Origin: Synergistota bacterium
GTDB lineage: Bacteria; Synergistota; GBS-1
Direction of reading: 5' to 3'
Length of the DNA stretch: 16,289 nt
Assembly (NCBI GenBank): GCA_025060595.1
Contig: JANXBX010000002.1
Coordinates: forward strand, 1 to 16,289
The notes below the pieces were generated by a model, which saw only the letters and a list, made by a program, of their open reading frames with translations, ran no database searches and was not told the origin of the DNA. A program made the translations under genes and the position numbers. This document shows positions 6,342 through 13,780 of this stretch, piece by piece; positions within the stretch are counted from its first letter, which is position 1, and the number at the start of each line of letters is the position of its first letter.

Positions 6342-7381
6342 CAATGGGGAGAGAGGGTCTTTTTAATCCTTTCTATTATTCCCTTAGCCTCTTCGCTCAT
6401 CAAAAACTCCAAGGTAGTTCTCGGTAATAGCTCCGCTAAACCCTCAAAATCACCCTTCCTTATCCTCTCCCTGACTAAGGAAGCAGAGACCGCCTTCCCT
6501 CCGACCTCGAGTCTCGGAATCTCTACAAACTCTATTCCCCTTTCAGGAAGCCTCTTAGACATAACCCTATTATAGGTGTATGTGACCGGATCATAGGGCT
6601 CAGAGCCAACGAACCTCCTCTTTATGCTCAGAGTCGGAGCTATATATCTGGAAAACAAGTCTATATCTAGTTCGGCCTCGCTCTCTATCCTCTCACTCTG
6701 TTTTCTTATGAAATACCCAGGGAAAGTTGCAGAGGATACCACATAGTCACCACCATCTATAATAATCACATTCTTAAGATCGCCAGTTCCCTTTTCTATT
6801 AGCATCTTCCTAATCTTGAAAGGAAATAACGATCTTTCCTCTTGGACAACAAAAATATACAGGGTTTCACATAAAGAAGAGGCCTTTTCCACAAGAAACC
6901 TATGCCCTAAAGTAAAGGGATTACAGTTCATAACTATAGATCCGTTATTCAATGTATTCCTATCATATCTCTTAAGCCTATTCACATAGTCCTCTATTCC
7001 ATCCATTCCGTACTCAAGAAGAATCACCTTACTGCCACTTGCTATATGCTTATAACCCAAGCTTTCAAATATAATGAGATTATCAGGCTTAGTAAAAACG
7101 AAATTCTTATAAATCCCTTTTGAGGAAAGCCTCTTTATCATCTCCCCAACCAAAACTGAAGCTAAATTTCTACCTCTATAATCCTCCCTAACAGCAAAGC
7201 ACTTAAGCACCTTGCCGCTCAATGAACAGGTAGCAACTATTTCGCTTCCATCAAACAAAGCTATCGATCCCTCCACATCCTCATCAAGGGATAGGTCATG
7301 CATCTCCAAGAAAGCTATAAGCCTTTTCCTATCTTTATCAAAGGATAAGTCTATATCTTTTAAGGTTAATCCCTCTATCAC
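6341..7381 (-). CDS. citC: [Citrate (pro-3S)-lyase] ligase CitC
   Basis: CitC uses ATP and acetate to acetylate the thiol of the CitD prosthetic group, switching citrate lyase on. The 346 residues have two domains. Residues about 1-125 form a GNAT-like domain (FAVREDYRGRNLASVLVGEM is its acetyl-CoA-binding-like segment). Residues 145-345 form a nucleotidyltransferase domain with MNCNPFTLGHRF (151-162), where TLGH is the family's version of the HxGH motif, and ASLVRERI near the end. The GTG start at 7381 overlaps the citF stop by four bases (GTGA) and has AAGGAGG just upstream. The position of citC between citF and citX differs from the usual citCDEF order. Confidence 0.94.
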   Translation of the reverse strand: MIEGLTLKDIDLSFDKDRKRLIAFLEMHDLSLDEDVEGSIALFDGSEIVATCSLSGKVLKCFAVREDYRGRNLASVLVGEMIKRLSSKGIYKNFVFTKPDNLIIFESLGYKHIASGSKVILLEYGMDGIEDYVNRLKRYDRNTLNNGSIVMNCNPFTLGHRFLVEKASSLCETLYIFVVQEERSLFPFKIRKMLIEKGTGDLKNVIIIDGGDYVVSSATFPGYFIRKQSERIESEAELDIDLFSRYIAPTLSIKRRFVGSEPYDPVTYTYNRVMSKRLPERGIEFVEIPRLEVGGKAVSASLVRERIRKGDFEGLAELLPRTTLEFLMSEEAKGIIERIKKTLSPH

Positions 7382-8919
7382 ACCTTTACCCTCCTTATAA
7401 CATCGATAACCGTTCCATCCCTATACTCCACCACACCAACTATTTTATCGCCAAACTCTATATCTTCAGGTCTACCACAAAGCTTGTAGGCTCTATTCCT
7501 AAGCTCCAGTATGTCAACAACTGGAAGCCTTTTATCAGTGAGCTTTCTTTTAATATCCTCTCTTCGTGGGTTAACTGCTATTCCATGCTCAGTTACTAAA
7601 ACATCTACAGTCTCACCTGGTGTAGTAACTGTTGTAACCTTATCAACCACTATGGGGATCCTACCCCTTAAAAGATTAGCGACTATAACCGTCAATTTAC
7701 TTCCAGCGGCAGTATCGCTATGCCCGCCTGACCCACCCATTATGTAACCATTGGAACCAGTGGTAACGTTAACATTAAAATCTAAATCTATCTCTGTAGC
7801 ACCAAGTATTATAACGTCTAAGTTATTTACTACCGCTCCCTTGTTATGAGGATTACCATACATAGAAGAAGATATCTCTACGTGATTCCTGTCCTCCCTC
7901 AGGGACTCTACAGCTTTCAGGTCGAAACACTGAGTATCTAAAAGAACTTTAAATAAGCCTTCTTTAAGCATATCAACAAAAAACCCGGTTATGCCACCAA
8001 GCCCGAAGCTACCGACTATCTTCCTCTCTCGCATTATATCCCTTACGAACTTGGCAACCGCTAGAGAAGTTCCACCTGCGCCAGTTTGAAAGGAAACTCC
8101 ATCTACTAAAAGGCCTGAAGCTTCGACGACCTGAGATGCCATGTAAGCTATCTTAAGCTCAAGAGGATCCCTTGTTATACTGGTTGTTCCTGAAACTATC
8201 CCTCTAGGATCCCCTATTTTATCCACCTTAACCACATAATCTATAAAGGTCTGATCTATGCTTATCGGAAATAGCGGATAATCAACTAAGTTATCTGTAA
8301 TTACAACTACATGGTCGGCATACCTTGCATCCGAAAAGGCATATCCAAGAGAACCACAGGCCGAGGGGCCACATACTCCATTCACATTTCCATATACATC
8401 TGCAGAAGGGGCCGCAATGAAGGCCACATCAATATGAAGCTCCCCAGCCTCTATGGCTCTATCCCTTCCACCGTGAGATCTCATAATAACCGGAAGATCG
8501 AGAATCCCCTCAGAAACAGCGCTAGCCACGGGACCAACTATATAATTAGTTTCTATTCCTACAACTACCCCTTTCTTAATATGTTCAACAAGAGGCGCAT
8601 GACATTCAAACAGAGCACTAGGTGCGATCCTAATATCTCTTATTCCCATCTTAGCTATCTCATCTAAAACCATGTTTAACACATAATCTCCATTCCTTAA
8701 ATGATGATGAAAGGAGATCGTCATACCATTACTTAAGCCCACCCTCTCAATGGCATCCCTTAAGCTACCTAAGACTTTAGCCTCTCCAGGTAATACCGTT
8801 TTATACCTGCTTGAAGCTCTAACACCGCTTCCCAAGATAGAGAAAGCTCCGCTAAAGGGGGTCACCTTTTTGTAACCTTCTATTTTAGAGGGGATCTCCC
8901 TTCCAACGGCATTAATCAA
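7378..8919 (-). CDS. citF: Citrate lyase alpha subunit, citrate:acetyl-ACP transferase CitF
   Basis: CitF swaps the acetyl group on CitD for citrate, forming citryl-ACP and acetate. The 513 residues match the usual length. Landmarks include SFHHHLRNGD (69-78), SADVYGNVNGVCGPSACGSLG (172-192), SFQTGAGGTSLAVAKF (276-291), GNPHNKGAVVNNLDV (355-369) and the Gly-rich GGSGGHSDTAAG (395-406), all typical of CitF and the coenzyme A transferase fold. The start is a TTG at 8919, overlapping citE by 8 bases, with GGAGGTGG 7 bases upstream. A cytoplasmic enzyme of the lyase complex. Reading frame is intact. Confidence 0.95.
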   Translation of the reverse strand: MINAVGREIPSKIEGYKKVTPFSGAFSILGSGVRASSRYKTVLPGEAKVLGSLRDAIERVGLSNGMTISFHHHLRNGDYVLNMVLDEIAKMGIRDIRIAPSALFECHAPLVEHIKKGVVVGIETNYIVGPVASAVSEGILDLPVIMRSHGGRDRAIEAGELHIDVAFIAAPSADVYGNVNGVCGPSACGSLGYAFSDARYADHVVVITDNLVDYPLFPISIDQTFIDYVVKVDKIGDPRGIVSGTTSITRDPLELKIAYMASQVVEASGLLVDGVSFQTGAGGTSLAVAKFVRDIMRERKIVGSFGLGGITGFFVDMLKEGLFKVLLDTQCFDLKAVESLREDRNHVEISSSMYGNPHNKGAVVNNLDVIILGATEIDLDFNVNVTTGSNGYIMGGSGGHSDTAAGSKLTVIVANLLRGRIPIVVDKVTTVTTPGETVDVLVTEHGIAVNPRREDIKRKLTDKRLPVVDILELRNRAYKLCGRPEDIEFGDKIVGVVEYRDGTVIDVIRRVKV

Positions 8920-9757
8920 CTTGATCCACCTCCAGGCCAGCTCTTCTTAAAGTAAGCTTAGCCCTGGCGATTATAGGAGCATCCACCATCCTACCATCAA
9001 CTATGAAAACTCCTCTACCTTCTCCTCTTTTCAAAGCCCTCAAAACTCTTAAGGCAAACTCCACCTCTTCTTCTGAGGGGAGATAAACCTTCTTTATCAC
9101 TTCAATTTGCCTCGGATTTATAGCAGCCTTGCCAGTATAGCCTAAGCTTTTACCTTTAAGAGTATCTAACCGCAAACCCTCCATATCATTAATATCTGTA
9201 AATGGGGTATCAAGTCCCTCCATACCAAAAGCATGAATTGCATTCGCTATCCTAGATCTCGCAAAGAGGATCTCTTCCCCTTCCCTAGTTCTTCTTATAC
9301 CCATATCAAGGGCGTAATCCTCAGCACCAAAAAGAAGACCTTTAACCCTTGATGAAGCTCTTATAATATCGATCACAAGCTCAACTCCAAGAGCGGTTTC
9401 AATAATAGGCACTATAAAGAGCTTAGATTCGAACCTATCAAGAACATCTGACACAGCCTTAATACCTTGAGGGCTCGCCTTCGGAACCATTGCTCCCCAT
9501 GCGGGAGTATCCACAACATACTCCAAATCCTTATACCAAAGATCGCTATCAAGCGAGTTAATTCTAACGATAACGCTTTTCCCAAAAAAATCAAGATTAA
9601 GCAAGGCTTCCCTTAAAAGCTCTCTTGCGGAATCCTTCTCGCTTAGTGCTACGGAGTCCTCAAGATCGAATATCAGGGAATCGCAATCAAACGCCAAAGA
9701 GGCATTTATCATCGCAGGAGAAAACGCTGGAACAAACAGAGATACAACACCTAACAT
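8912..9757 (-). CDS. citE: Citrate lyase beta subunit, citryl-ACP lyase CitE
   Basis: CitE cleaves citryl-ACP to oxaloacetate and acetyl-ACP with Mg2+. The 281 residues show LFVPAFSPAM (7-16), IFDLEDSVALSEKDSAR (29-45), Arg65 in VRINSLDS, metal-site candidates Glu120 (PIIET) and Asp147 (GAEDY), and the family end block GKAAINPRQI followed by VDGRMVDAPIIARA. The N-terminus is slightly unusual: the common RRSxLFVPG reads VVSLFVPAF, with the Gly replaced by Ala and the basic pair absent. The ATG at 9757 overlaps citD by 7 bases, with AAGGAGG upstream inside citD. Nothing suggests loss of activity. Confidence 0.95.
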   Translation of the reverse strand: MLGVVSLFVPAFSPAMINASLAFDCDSLIFDLEDSVALSEKDSARELLREALLNLDFFGKSVIVRINSLDSDLWYKDLEYVVDTPAWGAMVPKASPQGIKAVSDVLDRFESKLFIVPIIETALGVELVIDIIRASSRVKGLLFGAEDYALDMGIRRTREGEEILFARSRIANAIHAFGMEGLDTPFTDINDMEGLRLDTLKGKSLGYTGKAAINPRQIEVIKKVYLPSEEEVEFALRVLRALKRGEGRGVFIVDGRMVDAPIIARAKLTLRRAGLEVDQVD

Positions 9758-10017
9758 CTCAAATTTGCCCTCCTTATAGCGCTTTTGAGGCGCGCCCTTA
9801 TACAGTAGTCTAAGGCACCCCTATCCTGAACTTTGAAATATCCCTTAACTATCCCTAACTCCCTTATCGTATCTTCCACAATCTGCTTTATCCTTCTACC
9901 ATATCGTTCCATAACAACGCTTTCTATATCTACCTTTAGAGTCTCATAGGGCTTAACCATAACAAGGCAGTCACAGGACTCCAAGGATCCTGCAACTGCC
10001 TCTCTTAATATCTCCAA
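9751..10017 (-). CDS. citD: Citrate lyase gamma subunit, acyl carrier protein CitD
   Basis: CitD carries the phosphoribosyl-dephospho-CoA arm that shuttles acetyl and citryl groups between CitF and CitE. The 88 residues begin with AVAGSLESCDCLV; Ser14 is the expected attachment site (AGTLESSD in enteric CitD). The later DRGALDYCIRARLKSAIRRA segment matches the conserved C-terminal half. The start is a TTG at 10017: GAGGTGA lies about 7 bases upstream and the TTG gives the normal distance to Ser14; no ATG or GTG fits. It begins 13 bases after the symporter stop. Confidence 0.94.
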   Translation of the reverse strand: MEILREAVAGSLESCDCLVMVKPYETLKVDIESVVMERYGRRIKQIVEDTIRELGIVKGYFKVQDRGALDYCIRARLKSAIRRANLRC

Positions 10018-10030
10018 TTATCTTCACCTC

Positions 10031-11326
10031 TCACATCTTTCCCACAAGACTTACCAAAAATCCTCCCAATATAAGCATTATAGCCCCACCGATTCTAGAT
10101 GATATCTGAGCAAAAGGCATAAGCTCCATCCTCTTGCAAGCCGAAAGTACCGCCACGTCACCGGTCCCACCCATGTTAGACATACAGAGGCCTGCGGTTA
10201 TCGATGATTCTATTGGATAAAATCCAACCCATTTACCAACTATCCACGCCCCTATTATTGCTCCAAGCACAGTAATGAAAACTATAGCTATGTACTGCCA
10301 AGAAGCCATTGCCTTTAAAACATCAGGTAAGCTTGTATAACTTACACCTATTCCAACAAGTAAAGCTCTTGTCCAATAGTTTACCACAAACCTATACCAC
10401 TGATTTGCACACTGTTCTAATTTCTCTGAAAGAAGGCCAAACCCCTTTACCAAAGCAACAGAAATTATCATCCATGCAAAGGAATGAATCATAGGAAAAG
10501 CCTTACCTATGATAGCTCCAAGAATATAAAAGCAACACGCCATGAACATACCCATACCCATCATCGTCAAATCAAGACTAAACTTCTTGCTCGTCGAGGT
10601 ATCAATATCCTGAGAGGTCATCATTTTTCCGTTTCCAGTTAAGTGAGGTTTCACCTTACCCAACCTATCAAGAAGACCAGCAGCCACTATAGACAAAGCA
10701 TTACCTAAGGCTACAGCCGGAACCATTATAGACAATATAGTTGCAGGATCTTGCTTCAAAGCCTCACCATATATCTTAGACATGGGAACGGCACCAGCAC
10801 CCATACCACCACCCATTATAGGAACACCTATGTAAAGAAGAGCCTTTTGCCAGCCGTAACCGGTCAAAGCCCCTAAAGCGGAAGCAAAAAGTAAAGAAAC
10901 TAATATCGAACCAAAAAGGGCAGGGAAATACCTCGCACCGGCATTTATAAGAAGCCTTCTATCCATACCAAGAATACTACCTGTTATCAATGCAGCGATA
11001 TAAAAATCTAAAAAATTACTTGTCTTCATAAAAGCATCAACGGTTTTTATCGCAACATCAGGGATAATCTTATAAGCAACTAAAGCAGCGCTACCAAATA
11101 TAACCACTATAGGGCCACCACCTAAATAATCCTTAACGATGGGTAACCTATCCCCAAGCTCCCCAAATATAGCGCCTACAACTATCATAACCGCAAAAGC
11201 TCCAACCATATTGGAAGGAAGAATCTTAAGATAAAGGCTCAAAAAAACTATGAGAGCAAAAATTAAAAAAACGATAGGGGGAAAGCCTTCAATCTTAAAA
11301 CCGCCATTCCTTGACTCCTGAGACAT
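10031..11326 (-). CDS. 2-hydroxycarboxylate (2HCT) family symporter, probably citrate or citrate/malate
   Basis: The product has 431 residues with about eleven hydrophobic segments. Both re-entrant loop signatures of the 2HCT family (CitS, MaeN, CimH, CitP) are present: GGGMGAG (172-178) and GGTGD (386-390). The substrate-binding Arg is Arg411 in ISSRIGG. It would import citrate, or a related 2-hydroxycarboxylate, with Na+ or H+ into the cell for CitDEF; which ion and substrate cannot be read from sequence. The ATG at 11326 has GAGAGGTG 7 bases upstream. It is the first gene of the cit operon and lies 110 bases from the response regulator gene. CitS- and MaeN-like proteins are not reliably separable by eye, so no symbol is given. 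Confidence 0.93.
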   Translation of the reverse strand: MSQESRNGGFKIEGFPPIVFLIFALIVFLSLYLKILPSNMVGAFAVMIVVGAIFGELGDRLPIVKDYLGGGPIVVIFGSAALVAYKIIPDVAIKTVDAFMKTSNFLDFYIAALITGSILGMDRRLLINAGARYFPALFGSILVSLLFASALGALTGYGWQKALLYIGVPIMGGGMGAGAVPMSKIYGEALKQDPATILSIMVPAVALGNALSIVAAGLLDRLGKVKPHLTGNGKMMTSQDIDTSTSKKFSLDLTMMGMGMFMACCFYILGAIIGKAFPMIHSFAWMIISVALVKGFGLLSEKLEQCANQWYRFVVNYWTRALLVGIGVSYTSLPDVLKAMASWQYIAIVFITVLGAIIGAWIVGKWVGFYPIESSITAGLCMSNMGGTGDVAVLSACKRMELMPFAQISSRIGGAIMLILGGFLVSLVGKM

Positions 11327-11350
11327 TAGGATACACCTCTCTTTAAGGGG

Positions 11351-11379
11351 ATTATGTTTTCCTTTAGGATAGCTGATAA
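11351..11379 (-). promoter_or_regulatory. Candidate promoter of the symporter-cit operon
   Basis: The minus strand shows TTATCA (11374-11379), a 17-base spacer and CATAAT (11351-11356), four and five matches to consensus. The start point would lie about 18 bases before the symporter ATG, leaving room for its ribosome site. No terminator is visible after the regulator gene, so read-through from the two-component operon is also possible. Confidence 0.5.
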
Positions 11380-11414
11380 CAGGGGATCAAGAAAGCTTTA
11401 AGAAAATATTTTCC

Positions 11415-11429
11415 AAATTTATGAAATTA
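11415..11429. promoter_or_regulatory. Candidate operator, AT-rich palindrome upstream of the cit promoter
   Basis: AATTT (11416-11420) and AAATT (11424-11428) form an inverted repeat around a 3-base centre, about 36 bases upstream of the -35 hexamer. CitB/DcuR-type regulators bind AT-rich sites upstream of the promoters they activate, so the position is suitable. The repeat is short and could be chance in AT-rich DNA. Confidence 0.25.
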
Positions 11430-11436
11430 ACGAAAG

Positions 11437-12099
11437 CTATAGCACCTTATATAAGGTTATAGGACGTCCGGCCGACCTATAGCAAATCTCACTAATTAGA
11501 AGACCTTCCTCTTCAAGATAATCCAAATATTTTTTAACCGTAACACGGGAAATGCCCAATACCTTAGAAACCTCTTCAGCAGAGACAGGCTTACCTAAAG
11601 ACCTCACTGCTGAAAGTATTCTCTCTATAGTCCTTCTATCAAAGCCCTTTTTCTCAAAGGACTGTTCCTCTCTACCCGCAAGAATTACATCAAGGTCGCT
11701 CTGGGAAAGAGATTGAGACTCTTTTATTTTGCTTTTCTTCTTAAGATAGCTACATAGGGCACACTTTAATCTTCCTAAATCAAACGGTTTTATCAAATAG
11801 TCGAAAACACCATACCTTAAGGCTTCTTCTACATCCGCGCTTTGATTATCTGCGGTAACCATTATGACATCAACTTTATAACCAAGCCTTCGAAGCTCCT
11901 TTAAAAAGGTTATCCCGCTTTCTCCAGGCATATAGATATCGAGGATTATCAAATCAACCGCCGAAATCTCAAGAAACCTCTTAGCTTCAACAGCGCTCCT
12001 AGCAACTCCAACAACGCTAAAACCATCAACCATATTTACACACTTTCTATTTATCTCAGCTACCATAGGGTCATCCTCTACTATCAATACGTTAATCAT
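11437..12099 (-). CDS. CitB/DcuR-family response regulator
   Basis: The product has 220 residues. Residues 1-120 form a receiver domain with acidic pocket Glu8-Asp9-Asp10, phospho-acceptor Asp54 (LIILDIYMPG), Thr82 and Lys104 (KPFD). A linker leads to a C-terminal winged helix-turn-helix (about 172-199, VSAEEVSKVLGISRVTVKKY) as in CitB, DcuR and CitT regulators. It probably activates the adjacent cit operon when phosphorylated. The ATG at 12099 overlaps the kinase stop by four bases (ATGA) and has AAGGAG at 12109-12114, 9 bases upstream. An ATG three codons earlier would abut that site and is less likely. Confidence 0.93.
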   Translation of the reverse strand: MINVLIVEDDPMVAEINRKCVNMVDGFSVVGVARSAVEAKRFLEISAVDLIILDIYMPGESGITFLKELRRLGYKVDVIMVTADNQSADVEEALRYGVFDYLIKPFDLGRLKCALCSYLKKKSKIKESQSLSQSDLDVILAGREEQSFEKKGFDRRTIERILSAVRSLGKPVSAEEVSKVLGISRVTVKKYLDYLEEEGLLISEICYRSAGRPITLYKVL

Positions 12100-13682
12100 A
12101 CCCCGCATCTCCTTGGAATTTTAACCACAAAAACAGTGCCACTATTAGCACTAGACCTAACCTCCACGCTTCCGCCCTTCCTTTCAACTATCTGCTTAAC
12201 CATGAATAGTCCCATACCCTTTCCATCCCTTTTTGTCGTAAAGCCCTTTTCAAATATCCTCGGCAATATATCCTTGGCTATACCAGGACCGCTATCATAA
12301 ACCTTAATAAAGATATAATCCTTACGTTCTTTAAGATATATACCTACAACCTTGTTACCTTTATCAATCATGGAAAGCGCATCTATAGAGTTTTCTATAA
12401 GATTTCCCAATATGGTCACAAGCTCACCCGATGATACATGACCATGATCTTCATAAAGTTCGCTTCCTTCATCTAAATAAAGCCTTGCACCTATCTCAGA
12501 AGCACGGCTATACTTACCCAAGAGCAAGGCAGCTACCTTTTTATCCTTTATGCTCCTTGTGACCTGCCCAGTAAAACCATGCTGAGCTCCAAGCTCATCA
12601 TAAATAAAGCTTAAAGCATCAGAGGTTTGTCCCAAGCTTATTAAGCCAGCAACCACATGCATGTGATTCATAAACTCGTGAGCTTGAGCCCTCAAAGTAT
12701 CCACCACCTGCTTATAACCCGTTAACTGCTCTCCAAGATGCTCAAGGTCGGTCTTAAGCCTAAAGCTCGCTATTGCACCTTCAACCCTACCATTAACTAC
12801 TATAGGTACCCTATTAGTTATTATAGATGTCCCATTAACTACCTGTTCATCATCACGCTCAGGTATACCTGTCCTTAAAACCACCTTCAAACGAGATGTA
12901 GGTATTAGCTCTTCCACATCCTTACCTATAACGCTTTCCTTTTCTTCCACGCCTACTATTCTTTTAGCAGCATTATTCATCAACGTTATTTTGCCTTCCT
13001 TATCCACCGCGATTATACCTTCTACTACAGCATCAAGAATCACGTTCTTTTCTTCAAGCATCTTAGCTATCTGATATGGCTCAAGACCAAAGATATCTTT
13101 TTTAATGTTCTTGGAAAGCAGGTAAGAGCCAGCCACACCTATAGCCATAGCGAAAAACATTATAATAACTACATTTTTAGCAACCTCCCACTGTACCTTT
13201 CTTATATCCTTAGTTAACGTTCCCACCGCTACAGCACCTATCTGTTTATCCCCATCCTTTATGGGCGTTAACGCTCTTAAGGAAGGACCTAAGGTACCAA
13301 CCGCCTTCGATATGTAGGTTTCACCTCTTAAGGCTCTACCCTCATCTCCGCCGACGAACTTCTTCCTTATGTTTTGAGGATTAGGGTGAGAATACCTTTC
13401 ACTATTCATATTAATAATAGTTATAAACTCTATATTAGTTGAGTTTCTCCTTATCCTTTCCGCATAGGGCTGAAGTATCTCCTCTGGGCGCTCAGAATAA
13501 AAGGCAGATATCACAAAAGGATCAGTTGCTACCGATCTTGCAACGTTCATCACATTTATAGCCATCTGCTTCTCTATAGAGTCGCTCACAATCCTTATGG
13601 TAAAGAAAGCAGTAGAGGAAAGACATATCACCACTATCGTAAAGGCTAAAAGCATAACCTTCGTCTGGAGTCTAAGCCTCAT
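12096..13682 (-). CDS. CitA/DcuS-family membrane sensor histidine kinase
   Basis: The product has 528 residues. Two membrane segments (about 8-29 and 169-190) enclose an extracytoplasmic PAS/Cache-like ligand domain with the family pattern RYSHPNP (96-102), GGDEGRALRGE (111-121) and GTLGPSLRALTPI (129-141). A cytoplasmic PAS domain follows (about 212-310). The kinase part has phospho-acceptor His335 in AHEFMNHMHV, N box NLIENSID (427-434), DSGPGIA (463-469) and GKGMGLF (487-493). Its place beside a 2HCT transporter and citrate lyase suggests it senses external citrate; malate or another dicarboxylate cannot be excluded. The ATG at 13682 has GGGGGG at 13690-13695 seven bases upstream, so it is preferred over an in-frame GTG at 13697. 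Translationally coupled to the regulator. Confidence 0.93.
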   Translation of the reverse strand: MRLRLQTKVMLLAFTIVVICLSSTAFFTIRIVSDSIEKQMAINVMNVARSVATDPFVISAFYSERPEEILQPYAERIRRNSTNIEFITIINMNSERYSHPNPQNIRKKFVGGDEGRALRGETYISKAVGTLGPSLRALTPIKDGDKQIGAVAVGTLTKDIRKVQWEVAKNVVIIMFFAMAIGVAGSYLLSKNIKKDIFGLEPYQIAKMLEEKNVILDAVVEGIIAVDKEGKITLMNNAAKRIVGVEEKESVIGKDVEELIPTSRLKVVLRTGIPERDDEQVVNGTSIITNRVPIVVNGRVEGAIASFRLKTDLEHLGEQLTGYKQVVDTLRAQAHEFMNHMHVVAGLISLGQTSDALSFIYDELGAQHGFTGQVTRSIKDKKVAALLLGKYSRASEIGARLYLDEGSELYEDHGHVSSGELVTILGNLIENSIDALSMIDKGNKVVGIYLKERKDYIFIKVYDSGPGIAKDILPRIFEKGFTTKRDGKGMGLFMVKQIVERKGGSVEVRSSANSGTVFVVKIPRRCGV

Positions 13683-13702
13683 AAATCTACCCCCCACTAA
13701 GA

Positions 13703-13711
13703 ATTATAGCA
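13703..13711 (-). promoter_or_regulatory. Extended -10 promoter of the two-component operon
   Basis: The minus strand reads TGCTATAAT, a perfect -10 with the TGn extension that can replace a good -35. No strong -35 is seen at 16-18 bases. The expected start lies about 14 bases before the kinase ATG. Confidence 0.55.
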
Positions 13712-13719
13712 TCATTAAT

Positions 13720-13762
13720 AGTCGTAAATAAAAAGGGCTGGAGTCTTTTGGACTCCAGCCCT
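13720..13762 (-). terminator. Rho-independent terminator of the surface-lipoprotein operon
   Basis: Bases 13734-13745 and 13751-13762 form a perfect 12-base inverted repeat (AGGGCTGGAGTC type) with a 5-base loop, followed on the minus strand by TTTTATTT. It lies 19 bases after the stop of the gene at 13781-15907 and isolates it from the sensor kinase. Confidence 0.9.
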
Positions 13763-13780
13763 CTATCCTAAGGGGTTTTT

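Noticed and set aside
7378-7381. citF and citC as a fused or frameshifted single gene
   Set aside because: The four-base GTGA overlap with an upstream AAGGAGG is a normal coupled junction, and both proteins have full family length.
8311-8667. 118-residue plus-strand open frame
   Set aside because: It is antisense to citF within highly conserved coding sequence, has no ribosome site and no recognisable motif.
11437-11480. Possible terminator at the end of the response regulator gene
   Set aside because: Short complementary stretches around the stop do not form a stable GC-rich stem followed by a T tract.
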